A DNA stretch of 64,000 nt from Pseudoduganella lutea (lineage in GTDB: Bacteria; Pseudomonadota; Gammaproteobacteria; Burkholderiales; Burkholderiaceae_D). This document shows, one piece after another, positions 23,150 to 32,446 of this stretch. The DNA is taken from NCBI RefSeq assembly GCF_004209755.1, contig NZ_CP035913.1, positions 1-64,000 on the forward strand, written 5' to 3'. The translations under genes were made by a program, and so were the position numbers. The notes beneath the pieces were generated by a model. That model had not been told where the DNA came from. It was given only the letters and a program-made list of their open reading frames with translations, and did no database searches. Every line of letters starts with the position of its first letter. Within the stretch, counting starts at the first letter, position 1.

Positions 23150-23654
23150 ACGGCTGGTTGGAATAGACCACCTTGCCCGGCACGGGCATCGGCGGAATTT
23201 CATCGATCTCGTCCTTGCGGGCCTGGATCCGTTCGCCGAGGGCCACGAGGTCGACGCCGGCCTTCTTCGCCTGCGGGAACATCTCCTGCTCTTCTTCCTT
23301 CACATGGTGCTCGATGTACTCGCCCAGCACCTTCACCTTCGCATCGTACAGGTCGTCATGCGGATCCATCGCGTGGATCTGCGCGATCAGGTCCTTCGCC
23401 GACGCGTGCTCGACGGTCGCTTCGTCGACCAGGTCATCCGCATCGTCGACCTCGGCGCGCACGGCCGGGTAGAAGATTTCTTCCTCGGCGATCGCATGCT
23501 TCGTCAGCTCCAGGCAGATTTTCTCGGCCAGCTTCTGCTTGCTGGCAAAGGCGCGGTCGCCCAGCTCTTCATATTGCTTGAACATTGCTTTGACTTCATC
23601 GTGATCCTGTTTCAACAGGGCGACGGCATCACGCGGCTTGGCTGTGGCACTCAT
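23142..23654 (-). CDS. Hemerythrin HHE-domain protein
   Basis: A 170-residue all-helical cytosolic protein with the pattern of a di-iron HHE cation-binding domain: His in KQDHDEV near residue 18, LTKHAIAEEEIFYP with HxxxE (about 52-62), VEHASAKD (about 82) and EYIEHHVKEEEQEMFP (about 113-128). Such proteins bind O2 or NO or buffer iron. The ATG at 23654 is supported by AAGGAG upstream. It lies convergent to the hybrid kinase and divergent from the HisKA_3 kinase gene, with about 150 bases between the two starts. Confidence 0.9.
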   Translation of the reverse strand: MSATAKPRDAVALLKQDHDEVKAMFKQYEELGDRAFASKQKLAEKICLELTKHAIAEEEIFYPAVRAEVDDADDLVDEATVEHASAKDLIAQIHAMDPHDDLYDAKVKVLGEYIEHHVKEEEQEMFPQAKKAGVDLVALGERIQARKDEIDEIPPMPVPGKVVYSNQPSV

Positions 23655-23807
23655 GGCTGCTCCTTGTAATGGTTTGACAACGTGGGTCCAGTGTGCCCCG
23701 TACTGCCAATGCTGACTGTGCGACAACACACGGTCGTGCCGGTGCGACATTTCCCAAAAACCTCAGGTATGATCCCGCTGTCTTATCGGCCAATACCTAT
23801 ACCAATC

Positions 23808-24516
23808 ATGCCCGACGAAATCACCAGCGCCAGCGAGCGCGCCGCCGAACTCTCCGACCTGCTGGGCCACGTGGTCACCAGCTGGGACAACGATCGTCGC
23901 GCACTGGCCCGCCAGTTGCACGACAGCCTGGGCTCGTCGCTGACAGCGCTCACCATGCACCTGGGCCTGCTGACGGCCAAGCTGCCGCCGGACCAGCCGC
24001 TGCGCGACCGCGCGGCAGCAGATGAAGAACCTGCTGCACACGATCATCGAGAACAACCGGCAGATGCAGCACAAGATGTGGAACGACAAGTTGGAGTTCC
24101 TCGGCATCAAGGTCGCGTTTTCCGAGCTGGTGACGCAGTTCGCCCAGCAATACGCACTGACGGCGCGCTACAGCCTGCCGGAAGAAGAGCCGAGTTGCCC
24201 GCGCGAGTATGGCGTCGTGCTGCTGCGTGTGCTGGAACAGGGCTTGTCGAACGTGACCGCGCATTCGGGCGCCAGCGAAGTCGATGTCATCGTCGACGAC
24301 AATGAAGACGAGATCATGCTGACGGTGCGCGACAATGGCAAAGGCCTCGCCGCGGGCACGGGCATGCCGGCGGACGGCGCGGCCGTCGGGCAATACGGCC
24401 TGCGACTGCTGCGCGAACGGGCCCGCCTGCTGGGCGGCGCGCTGACGCTGGCCACCCACCCGGAAGGCGGCACCGCACTGACGGTCGTGCTGCCGAAACC
24501 GGCAGCGACCGCCTGA
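23808..24516 (+). pseudogene. HisKA_3-type sensor histidine kinase, frameshifted
   Basis: Two open frames join into one small kinase of about 235 residues. The first (from ATG 23808) has the HisKA_3 phosphorylation box ALARQLHDSLGSSLTAL. The second has the HATPase part: GLSNVTAHSGA, VRDNGKGLA and QYGLRLLRERA. The break lies near 24010-24018 in GCGCGGCAGCAG, where one inserted or two deleted bases shift the frame; the corrected text reads on as QQMKNLLHTIIENNRQM. There is no sensor domain. NarX/DesK-type kinases of this kind usually pair with a LuxR-type regulator, but none is nearby. Sequencing error and real inactivation cannot be told apart here. Confidence 0.75.
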
Positions 24517-24582
24517 TTCCGCAACCCGCGTCCCGCACGCGGCAACGTCATCCTCCTGGTCACGCGCGAGTGCCTCGCGCGA

Positions 24583-25455
24583 CTATCCGTTCCGACGCGC
24601 GGGCCGACGGTGGCACCGCCGCGCCCATGCGGCCAAGACCGCGATCCCCACGATGTAAAGGCCGCCCGTGGCAGGTTCGGGAACAGCCAGCTCGACGAAG
24701 GCATACGTCGTCTGATCGATCCGTAGCTGATAGGTACTCCGGGCATGCAGCAGGCCGAGGTCGATATCGAAAGGCACGATGCCCGGATCCTCGATATACC
24801 CGGCATCATCTTCGGGCGCCGTCAGGAGGTGGTTGAACACCCTGTCGACGGTGAGCACGGAGTGCCCGGCGGTCAGGTCGAAAAATTGCACATTCACGCC
24901 GACCGCCGCAAAAGCCCGGCTGCCGGCAGGCGATCCAGGAGCGATGTACAGGTCGAGATAGGGGCGCACGTCGAACACCACGCTGAAGTCGCTGGTGACT
25001 TGCGGCTGCAGGTCGATAATGTAGGTTCCGGATGCACTGGCGTCGTTTATGCGGGGGCCCGTAGCCGTGGCATCGGCACGCGTGGTGGCGACAGCGGGAT
25101 CGGCACCGCCCATGGCCATGTAGCCGTTCGTTACGCCATGGGCATACCCTCCCGGGCCGACATTCGTATCGTCGGGCGGGAAGTTGGCACAGGCGCCAAT
25201 GCAACTGCGTGCGTACCAGTAGCCGTAGGAAGGCGTCGAGAAATCGAAGGCCTGTTCTTCCCTCAGTCTCGTGACGACAATGGCCGAGGATTGCGACCAC
25301 AGGTCGTGGGGCTCGGGCGCCATGTAAGGCGTGCCGTTCTGCAGCAACCATCCGTCGGAAAACTCCAGGCGGGCGGTGGCGCGCCCCTCCGCGAGGGCGG
25401 TGGCGGGAACCAACAGCGCCAAGAGGCACGACAGCAAAAGCTGAATGGTCTTCAT
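24583..25455 (-). CDS. PEP-CTERM sorting-signal protein
   Basis: A 290-residue exported protein. The N-terminal signal (hydrophobic residues 4-20, cleavage after ALA) and the C-terminal VPEPATGG, membrane helix and Arg-rich tail (RRCHRRPARR) are the hallmarks of PEP-CTERM/exosortase substrates, which are linked to exopolysaccharide or biofilm surfaces. The central 220 residues are beta-rich and unique. The ATG at 25455 has GAGGAA upstream. The exosortase and EPS genes are not in this window, so the substrate stands apart from its processing machinery, as is common in this system. Confidence 0.88.
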   Translation of the reverse strand: MKTIQLLLSCLLALLVPATALAEGRATARLEFSDGWLLQNGTPYMAPEPHDLWSQSSAIVVTRLREEQAFDFSTPSYGYWYARSCIGACANFPPDDTNVGPGGYAHGVTNGYMAMGGADPAVATTRADATATGPRINDASASGTYIIDLQPQVTSDFSVVFDVRPYLDLYIAPGSPAGSRAFAAVGVNVQFFDLTAGHSVLTVDRVFNHLLTAPEDDAGYIEDPGIVPFDIDLGLLHARSTYQLRIDQTTYAFVELAVPEPATGGLYIVGIAVLAAWARRCHRRPARRNG

Positions 25456-25600
25456 TGGATTCCTCGCTGCGTCGATGGCGACGGTTGCCGCCTGCCCGAT
25501 CAGCATAGGCCGCCCGACCGGCGGTTTCAACCCGGAATTGACCGCATCCGCGGATGGCCCGCCACCCCGGCCGGGAATGGTCCGGCACGGGTGACGCTGC

Positions 25601-26932
25601 TCAATGCAGCTTGACCATCGGCGTGGTGCGCTTGATCAGGAAGCGCGCCAGCGCCAGCACGCCGGTGCGCAGCGTGCCCATGATCGCCTTGTGGTGCATC
25701 AGGTGCAGGCTCGTGTACATCAGCCGCGCGAAGAACCCTTCGACGAACCAGTTCTTGCCCTGCAGTGAACCCATCAGGCTGCCCACCGAATCGTGCTGGC
25801 CGAACGACACGAGCGAGCCATAGTCCTTGTATGCGTAAGGCTTGCCCAGCGGCAGCTGGCCGCGGTCGCGCCGCAGCAGGGCCGCGAGCAGGTAGTCGGC
25901 CTGCTGGTGCGCGGCCTGCGCGCGCGGCGGCACCGGCTTGCCGTCCGCGCCGATGCACAGCGCGCAATCGCCCAGCGCGTAGATATCCGGAAAACCCTTC
26001 ACCACCAGCTCGCCCGTCACGTCGAGCTGACCGCCCTTCACCGTCGGCAGCCCGAGGTTCTTCAGCAGGTCCGGCGCCTTGATGCCGGCTGCCCAGACGA
26101 CGATGTCGGCGGGATAGACATCGCCCTTCAGCACGGTGACCTGGTCGGCATCGATCTGCGTCACCCGCGTATCGGTCAGCACGCGCACGCCCCGCTCGGC
26201 CAGCAGCCCGGCCGCCGCGGCGGACACCCGTTCCGGCAGCGGCGCGAGCACGCGTGGCGCACCTTCGATGATCGTGATGCGCACGTCGCGCATGGGCTGC
26301 AGGTCGCCGAAGCCATAGGCGGCATACACGCCGGACGCTTCACGCAGTTCGGCCGCCAGTTCGACGCCGGTCGCGCCGCCGCCGATGATGACGATGTCCA
26401 CGCCCTGCCCGGCCTTTTCCGTGGCCGCCCGGGCCAGCAGTTTGAGCAGCGTGAGGCGGAAGCGTTCCGCATCCTCGGTGCCGTTCAGTGAAATCGTGTG
26501 CTCGGCCGCGCCGGGCACGCCGAAGTAGTTCGACGTGCTGCCGACCGCCATCACCAGCGCCTCGTAGCCGATCGTGCGTGCCGGGAGGACCGTTTCGCCG
26601 GCCGCCGTCTCGATCGGGCCGATCCGGATCGTGCGATCCGCCGCATCGAGCCCCTCGAGCGCGCCGTATACATAGGTGAAGCCATTGTCGTGCGCCAGCA
26701 TCTGGTACGACAGGCCTTCCGCATGGATGTCCAGCGTGCCGGCTGCCACCTCGTGCAGCGACGGCTTCCAGATGTGGTAGAGCCGGCTATCGACCAGCAT
26801 CACCTTGCCCGGTCCCAATTTGCGGCCCAGCTTGCAGGCCAGTTCCAGGCCGCCCGCCCCGCCGCCGACGATCACATATTTGCTCTGCAAACGCTTCTCC
26901 CCGAAAAATGTTGAAAAGACATTGCCTTGCAT
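25601..26932 (-). CDS. NAD(P)/FAD-dependent oxidoreductase, type II NADH dehydrogenase-like
   Basis: A 443-residue flavoprotein with two nucleotide-binding motifs, IVGGGAGGLELA near residue 22 (FAD) and VIIGGGATGVELA near 180 (NADH), then GDCALCIGADG near 320 closing the FAD site. The C-terminus has an amphipathic/hydrophobic stretch (about 395-440) as in membrane-bound NDH-2. It should pass electrons from NADH to quinone without pumping protons. The ATG at 26932 gives a 15-residue lead before the first motif. It is monocistronic between a PEP-CTERM gene and an unknown gene, all on the minus strand. Confidence 0.87.
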   Translation of the reverse strand: MQGNVFSTFFGEKRLQSKYVIVGGGAGGLELACKLGRKLGPGKVMLVDSRLYHIWKPSLHEVAAGTLDIHAEGLSYQMLAHDNGFTYVYGALEGLDAADRTIRIGPIETAAGETVLPARTIGYEALVMAVGSTSNYFGVPGAAEHTISLNGTEDAERFRLTLLKLLARAATEKAGQGVDIVIIGGGATGVELAAELREASGVYAAYGFGDLQPMRDVRITIIEGAPRVLAPLPERVSAAAAGLLAERGVRVLTDTRVTQIDADQVTVLKGDVYPADIVVWAAGIKAPDLLKNLGLPTVKGGQLDVTGELVVKGFPDIYALGDCALCIGADGKPVPPRAQAAHQQADYLLAALLRRDRGQLPLGKPYAYKDYGSLVSFGQHDSVGSLMGSLQGKNWFVEGFFARLMYTSLHLMHHKAIMGTLRTGVLALARFLIKRTTPMVKLH

Positions 26933-27086
26933 TGTATGCGCGAAGCCGATGGGCCGTTTGTACGCAAGCGCACCCGGCAACCGAGGCGGGCGGGGTCGCG
27001 GCGGCGGATGGCGGAACGGGGTAGGAAGCGAAAACAGAACCAGGCGCCTCCGGTGCGGCACGCAATGGCCGCACCGGAGCGCTTCG

Positions 27087-28760
27087 TCAGCCGAGGGGAA
27101 CGGCGGCGCTCAACGCCGCCTGCAGCTGGCCAATGGCGCCCTGCGCCTGGGCGATGACCTTGTCGGCGATGCGCTTGCGCACGGCCTGGATGCGCGCGGC
27201 CGCTTCGGCTTCCAGTATCAGCGGGGTCAGGAGGGCGCTGGCCGATTCGTAGAAGGCGGTGCCGATGCGATCGAGCTGCACGACGAAACCCTCTTCGGCC
27301 TCCTTCAGCCGCCGCCGCAGCTCTTCCTCGAACACGCGGCGCTTGTCGCGGATTTCTTCGCGCTTGCGCTTGTTCGTGTCCGTGGCCCACTTGAACGCGG
27401 AGGCCAGCAGCACGGCACCGCCGACGAACGGCACCACCGGCGCAACCACCGGCACCACCACGGCCACGCCGAACAGGTAAGCCGCGGTGCTCGTGCCGGC
27501 GGCGGCGACGGCGCTGCCCATCAAGGTGAGATTGGCGGCCGTGTCGACGCTGTTGACGAGTCGCGTGCCGATGCGCAGGCGCGGCATCAGCCGGGCCAGT
27601 GCCGCATGGTGCTGGCGCTTGAACGCGTCGCCCTGCGTGATCCGCATGTCGGCCTGGAACAGCTTCAGGTCGTGGTGCAGCAGGTCCAGCGCTTCCTGCT
27701 TGCGACGCGCCACGCGGTCGAGCCGGTGTTCCATCTCGCGGGCGAACTGGTCGCGCGCGATGCCCGACCATACCTGCTCATCCTTCCAGCCTTCACTGTC
27801 GAGCCGTTCGCCGATCGCCACCTCGATCGCGTTGCCGGCATCGTGCACGGCGTCGTCGATGTCCTGCCACAGCATGCGGCGCTCGTATGCGATGCGGGCG
27901 TCCACCAGCGCCAGGCGCTGCAGCACCTGCTGGCGCAACTGTTCGGCGGTGGCGGACAGGGCCCCTGCCTCCGCGTCGCCCTGCAGCGGCACTGCCGCCG
28001 TTTCCTGGTAGGTAGCGATGCCCTGGGCGATCGTGTCGACGGCGCCCTGGACCACGTCGCGCAACTGCTCCTGCGTCATCATGCCGCCATTGAAGCCGCG
28101 CGCATGGTCCAGCAGTTCGACCTGGCCTGTGCTGCGCCCGAAATCGGCCACCGCGTCGACCAGCCCCCTGCCCCTGACCAGTTTGCGGGCCTGCGTGCCC
28201 AGGTTGTTCAGCAGTCGGCGCTCTTCCTCGGGCGGCAGGCCATAGTAATGGTCCGGCACCAGCCGGATGCCGAGCGCGCGCGCCGCCTTCACTGCCAGCG
28301 GCCGGGCGCGCCGGCCCTGCAGCGCCAGCAACGGTTTCATCATCACGAACGCCGCTTCCCGCGCGGACGGGTCCACCGACCCGCTGCTGCGCGACAGCGC
28401 ATTGGCGGCCCAGTCCACGGTCACGCCCGATTCGATCGCGTTCAGCACCAGCGCCGTGAACACGGCCGAGGCCTTGCCATCGCCGGAAAGATCGGTAACG
28501 GCGGCAAACTGCGCCAGCGTCATCGCGCCATCCTCGCCGACCGCCAGCGCGCCCAGCAGCCGCGCCAGCGCGGACGCGAAGCTCTGGTCGGTACACAGAT
28601 GCTCGTCGAGCGTGCGCAGTTTCAGCGCGTGCTCCGGTGCGGCCGGCCTGAGTTCCGATGCTGTTTCCGGCCCTGCTTGCGACGACATCTGTGGTGACAT
28701 ACCCGGCGGCATGTTCGACGAGAAATCCGGCGGCATTTGCGACGTGGCGGTGTGATTCAC
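27087..28760 (-). CDS. Hypothetical membrane-hairpin protein with coiled coils (557 aa)
   Basis: I do not recognise this family. The first 45 residues are Met/Pro/Ser-rich and probably disordered. Residues about 45-300 are helical. A charged, coiled-coil-like stretch (about 330-395) leads to a hydrophobic hairpin at about 425-460 (AAYLFGVAVVVPVVAPVVPF) and then another strongly charged helix (470-520, KRKREEIRDKRRVFEEELRR). The plan of long helices flanking a membrane hairpin recalls the stalk and paddle of bacterial dynamin-like proteins, but there is no GTPase motif. A run DLSGDGKAS near residue 90 is loosely EF-hand-like. Monocistronic. Confidence 0.6.
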   Translation of the reverse strand: MNHTATSQMPPDFSSNMPPGMSPQMSSQAGPETASELRPAAPEHALKLRTLDEHLCTDQSFASALARLLGALAVGEDGAMTLAQFAAVTDLSGDGKASAVFTALVLNAIESGVTVDWAANALSRSSGSVDPSAREAAFVMMKPLLALQGRRARPLAVKAARALGIRLVPDHYYGLPPEEERRLLNNLGTQARKLVRGRGLVDAVADFGRSTGQVELLDHARGFNGGMMTQEQLRDVVQGAVDTIAQGIATYQETAAVPLQGDAEAGALSATAEQLRQQVLQRLALVDARIAYERRMLWQDIDDAVHDAGNAIEVAIGERLDSEGWKDEQVWSGIARDQFAREMEHRLDRVARRKQEALDLLHHDLKLFQADMRITQGDAFKRQHHAALARLMPRLRIGTRLVNSVDTAANLTLMGSAVAAAGTSTAAYLFGVAVVVPVVAPVVPFVGGAVLLASAFKWATDTNKRKREEIRDKRRVFEEELRRRLKEAEEGFVVQLDRIGTAFYESASALLTPLILEAEAAARIQAVRKRIADKVIAQAQGAIGQLQAALSAAVPLG

Positions 28761-28920
28761 GGCAGTCCCCTGTCCTGTGATGTTTCCTCGACATTCTAGC
28801 GGAACAGACAGCCAGCCGGCGCAAACGCTTGTTTCACATCAGACAGCCATGTGAGTTTCCTTAAAGCATTGATGCCGTACGGCAATATCATGGAAGACGC
28901 CTTTTCCAACGGAGAATAAA

Positions 28921-31773
28921 ATGCATAACCCGCTTGTCGCTCACGCCTGTGCGGCGCCCCCCGCCACGGTGCCCGCTGCCTTGCGCACCGCTTCCGGCCC
29001 GCTTGCCCGCACTGTTTTTCGCACCGTCAGCCGATGGTCCGCGGCCACCGTGCGCCGATGCCTTGCCTTGTTCGCTGCTCTGCTCCCTGCCTTACTGCTG
29101 GCCGCCGTGGGCGGCACGGCGCACGCCCTGCCGGACCTGGCAGACCATGTCGCCATTGCCGTGGACACCCCCGTGCCCGGCACCGCCAACGTGTCGGACA
29201 GCGTGGTGACCGTCACCAACACGTCCACCATGCCGATCGCGGCGCCGTTCACGCTGACGATCGCACGAAGCATGACGCCCGGCGTGGCGGTTGCCTATCC
29301 CACGTCACTGGATCATGCCGGCCTTGCCGGCATCGCCGTGCCCCTGCCGCTGGGCGTGCTGGAACCGGGTGCGCAAGTCTCGGTCCCCGTCCGGTTCGCC
29401 AACCCGCAGCGCCGGCAATTCACGTTCGAGGCGCGCGCGACCGGCACGCTGCTCGCGCCAGAAACGGCGGTGCCGCTGGAGGTCACCGTGTACCACTTTT
29501 CGGGCGACCCCGCCAATCCGCGCGGGGCGCCGGCCGGCGCCGGCGTCGGCATCGTGGTCGACGGCGTGCTGCGCGCACGGACCGATGCCAACGGCAGGGC
29601 CGCGCTGCTCGTTCCCGCCACCCTGCAGGCCATCACGGCCCGCCTGGCACCGGTGAGTACCGGCATCGCCCGCCTGGCTCTGGTACCGGGCATGGCACAC
29701 AGCACGGACATCGTGCTGACCGATGGTGGCCAGGTCTATGCCGACGCCACGCTGCGCTTCGACGCGGTGATGCAGTCGCTGCTGCCCGCGGGCCAACGCA
29801 CGCTCACCGGCCGCTTCATCGCACCGGATGGCAGCACGGTGCGCCTCGCCCACCTGGGCAGCGTGGAGCTGCGCGACGCCGACCGCGACGACGAAGACCA
29901 GAACGTGACAGGCAAGTTCGTGCTCAACGCCGACGGCACCGTGTACTGCCGCGACACCGCCGTCCTGCAGGCGCGGGCGGCAAACGGCCATGCCATGGTG
30001 GTGGTGACGGGAACGGACGCGCTTGGCAACGTGTACCGCGGCGCCGTGAACATGGTCCAGGCATCGGTCGTGCCGAAGGGCATGCTGGCGCCGCCCGTCG
30101 CGGAGCCGGGCCTGGACCTGGCAGGCATCACCGTGACCGGCACGAGCACCCGGAAGGGCAAGACGGTTGCCGTGTACACGGCCGTCGCGGATGCCGCCGG
30201 CAACTTCACGCTGCCCGCCGCGCCGCAGCAGGGCCTTTCGCTGTCCGCGCACGCGGTACGCAACGGCCGGCACTACACCGCGGCCAGCGTCATCGATCCC
30301 GGCCGGGCCGCCACGTTCCGGTTGCCGCTGCACGGCGGCGCGGAGCTGCGGCGCGCCCAGCCCGATCCGGATGCGACGGCGGCCAGCATCAATATCATGC
30401 GCGACTGGGGTGATCCGGACGTGAACAGTTCGACCATGATCGTGCCGCGCGGCACGCAGCACGTGACGCTGTCCTACCTGTCCTCGGCGGCGCCCGACGA
30501 CATGGACGCCGTGCGCGACGTGCGCGTCGTGGCCGGACCGGCCGGCACGCCGCTGTACGGCGCCGCGCACCACTATGCGAGCCACCCGTACGACTACGCC
30601 CAGGCGACCTACATGAGCATGCTGGTCGCCCGCCAGCTGGACGTGGCGGCACTGGCCGCCGACGGCCCCCTCGAGCTGACGCTGTACGCCAACCTGTCGG
30701 GCGCGTGGAAGGGTCGGCAACGCATCGAAGCCACGCTGGGCGCCGGCACCCCGCTGATTCTCGAATCGGCCACGATCGGCGACGACTTCCACATCACCCA
30801 TGGGCGGCGCCACATCAGCATGCCCGAACCGGGCGAGGCCAACCTGATCCAGCGCCGCGTGCGGCTGGCCGTGCGCAAGAGCGCCGGCATGGAAATCACG
30901 AACGTCAAGGTGGACCTGGCAAACCAGTACATGGCCGAATACGAGCTCAATTACGGCCTGCTCACGGTGCTGGACGCGCCCCCGGGACCGGACGTCGTCG
31001 TCGATGGTTCGACGATCGACACGGTGGTCTCGTTCACCGCACCGCACGGGCATGACCTGCGCGCACTGGACTACCGCATGGTCATGCACTACCAGGTCAC
31101 AGTGACGGCGCGCGCGCCCGACGGCACCGAGGCCAAGGCAACCGGCCTGGTGACAGGCATCTGGCCGCTATGGCGCGCACCGGCGGGCCTGGCGCGCTAT
31201 GGCCTGCGCGAAGCGGGCGGCGACGACTGGGTCTCGGGCGCCACGCATGACTGGCTGGTGGCGCATGCCGACGCGGTTACGGCGATCGATGATTGCGCCG
31301 GCGAGCACGGTACCGACCTCGGCCACCCTTCGCACGGCAGCGGCAACGAATTCGACATGTACCACTTCTACACGTTCCCGGGCGCCGACCCGGAAAGCGG
31401 CACGTCGAACTACCGGCAACTGGTCGCGCGCATCCTCGACCTGCCCCTGCTGCGCAGCTCGGATCCGGAGCAGTCGGCGGCGGGCAAGGCCGCGGCCGCC
31501 CAGGTACAGGCGTGGATCCGTGCCAGCCGCAGCGGCATCGACAAGCTGTACAGGGCGGGTGTCGCGCAGGTGGGCTACATCCTGGGCGGCCCGGACGCGG
31601 CCGGGATCGGCGGCATGGACTGGGGCTACAAGCTGCTCACGACGGGCCGGGTGACGGTCAACGGCGTGGTCCACGACCTCGGCATGGGTGCGTGGAACAA
31701 CGCGGTCTACTACCCGCTGCCCAATCACCATCACCACATGCACGTGGCGCTGCGGCCCGACGCCTGGTTCTGA
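28921..31773 (+). CDS. Large exported protein with C-terminal LAS-type metallopeptidase-like domain
   Basis: A 950-residue protein. The N-terminus is an extended Arg-containing stretch of about 45 residues followed by a hydrophobic signal (about 47-68); GGAGA before the ATG and the absence of an internal Met support this start. Residues 70-700 are a series of beta-sandwich segments rich in Ala/Gly/Val, including a carboxypeptidase-regulatory-like part near 400. The last about 170 residues carry H805-x6-D812 in PSHGSGNEFDMYHF and the terminal H939-x-H941 (HHMHVAL). That matches the zinc ligands of LAS peptidases (MepA, VanX/VanY, lysostaphin type), so a cell-wall peptide target is inferred. 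No annotated family covers the whole protein as far as I know. Confidence 0.68.
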   Translation: MHNPLVAHACAAPPATVPAALRTASGPLARTVFRTVSRWSAATVRRCLALFAALLPALLLAAVGGTAHALPDLADHVAIAVDTPVPGTANVSDSVVTVTNTSTMPIAAPFTLTIARSMTPGVAVAYPTSLDHAGLAGIAVPLPLGVLEPGAQVSVPVRFANPQRRQFTFEARATGTLLAPETAVPLEVTVYHFSGDPANPRGAPAGAGVGIVVDGVLRARTDANGRAALLVPATLQAITARLAPVSTGIARLALVPGMAHSTDIVLTDGGQVYADATLRFDAVMQSLLPAGQRTLTGRFIAPDGSTVRLAHLGSVELRDADRDDEDQNVTGKFVLNADGTVYCRDTAVLQARAANGHAMVVVTGTDALGNVYRGAVNMVQASVVPKGMLAPPVAEPGLDLAGITVTGTSTRKGKTVAVYTAVADAAGNFTLPAAPQQGLSLSAHAVRNGRHYTAASVIDPGRAATFRLPLHGGAELRRAQPDPDATAASINIMRDWGDPDVNSSTMIVPRGTQHVTLSYLSSAAPDDMDAVRDVRVVAGPAGTPLYGAAHHYASHPYDYAQATYMSMLVARQLDVAALAADGPLELTLYANLSGAWKGRQRIEATLGAGTPLILESATIGDDFHITHGRRHISMPEPGEANLIQRRVRLAVRKSAGMEITNVKVDLANQYMAEYELNYGLLTVLDAPPGPDVVVDGSTIDTVVSFTAPHGHDLRALDYRMVMHYQVTVTARAPDGTEAKATGLVTGIWPLWRAPAGLARYGLREAGGDDWVSGATHDWLVAHADAVTAIDDCAGEHGTDLGHPSHGSGNEFDMYHFYTFPGADPESGTSNYRQLVARILDLPLLRSSDPEQSAAGKAAAAQVQAWIRASRSGIDKLYRAGVAQVGYILGGPDAAGIGGMDWGYKLLTTGRVTVNGVVHDLGMGAWNNAVYYPLPNHHHHMHVALRPDAWF

Positions 31774-31795
31774 AGGCGCGGTTCGTGCAGCGGGC

Positions 31796-31832
31796 ATTGC
31801 CCCGGCCACGTGTCCTCACGCATCGGGGCAAT
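31796..31832. terminator. Inverted repeat between convergent genes
   Basis: Arms ATTGCCCCG (31796-31804) and CGGGGCAAT (31824-31832) with a 19-base loop, between the ends of the large exported protein gene and the Lrp-family gene. No U-run; terminator function is tentative. Confidence 0.4.
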
Positions 31833-31839
31833 CCATCTG

Positions 31840-32331
31840 TCAGGATATTTCTGTCGACAGCGCCAGCGTTTCCTTGATCTCTTCCATCACCACATAACTT
31901 TTCGATTGCGCGGCACCCGGCAGGTTCAACAGCATATCGCCCAGCAGTTTGCGGTACTCGGCCATTTCGTGGATGCGCGCCTTGATGAGGTAATCGAAGT
32001 CACCGGACACCAGGTGGCACTCCTGCACTTCGGGAATGCGCAGGACTTCGCGGCGGAACTGCTCGAAATGGCTGGCCGATTTCTGGTTCAGCGTGATTTC
32101 CACGAACACGAGCAGCGTGGCGCCCACGGCGGCCGGGTTGAGCCGGGCGTGGTAGCCGGTGATGACGCCATCGCGCTCCATGCGCTTGACGCGCTCGATG
32201 GCCGGCGTGACCGACAGGCCGACCTGCTCGGACAGGTCCTTCATCGAGATCCGGCCATCGTCCTGGAGGATGCGCAGGATCTTGCGGTCGAGCTTGTCCA
32301 GCGACCGCACGGACTGTATTTGCGTACGCAT
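31840..32331 (-). CDS. Lrp/AsnC-family transcriptional regulator
   Basis: A 163-residue regulator: N-terminal winged helix (LDRKILRILQDDGRISMKDL, recognition part VTPAIERVKRM) and a C-terminal RAM/ACT ligand-binding domain (about 75-160; ECHLVSGDFDYLIKA). The ATG at 32331 follows AGGAAAA. It is divergent from dadA with 115 bases between, the usual layout for the amino-acid-sensing activator or repressor of D-amino-acid dehydrogenase (DadR/BkdR-like), so local control of dadA is likely. Ligand probably alanine or another amino acid (inference). Confidence 0.92.
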   Translation of the reverse strand: MRTQIQSVRSLDKLDRKILRILQDDGRISMKDLSEQVGLSVTPAIERVKRMERDGVITGYHARLNPAAVGATLLVFVEITLNQKSASHFEQFRREVLRIPEVQECHLVSGDFDYLIKARIHEMAEYRKLLGDMLLNLPGAAQSKSYVVMEEIKETLALSTEIS

Positions 32332-32446
32332 TATTTTTTCCTGTTTTATCGAATATTTATAGTCACAACCACTGGCAAACAAAACTTACCATAGTCGAAA
32401 TACCCAAGCAAATAACCATACCCATTCTTATATTCGAGGCAACCCT
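32332..32446. promoter_or_regulatory. Divergent promoter region, lrp-like gene / dadA
   Basis: 115 AT-rich bases between divergent starts. It contains several A/T tracts (TATTTTTTCC, CGAATATTTATAG, CTTATATTCGAGG) of the kind Lrp proteins wrap. The repeated CGAATA/TATTCG at about 32350 and 32431 form a loose inverted pair. No single -35/-10 is convincing. Confidence 0.45.

Noticed and set aside
23089..23157. Possible short CRISPR-like array.
   Set aside because: Repeats are tandem without spacers, only two to three units, and no cas gene is near.
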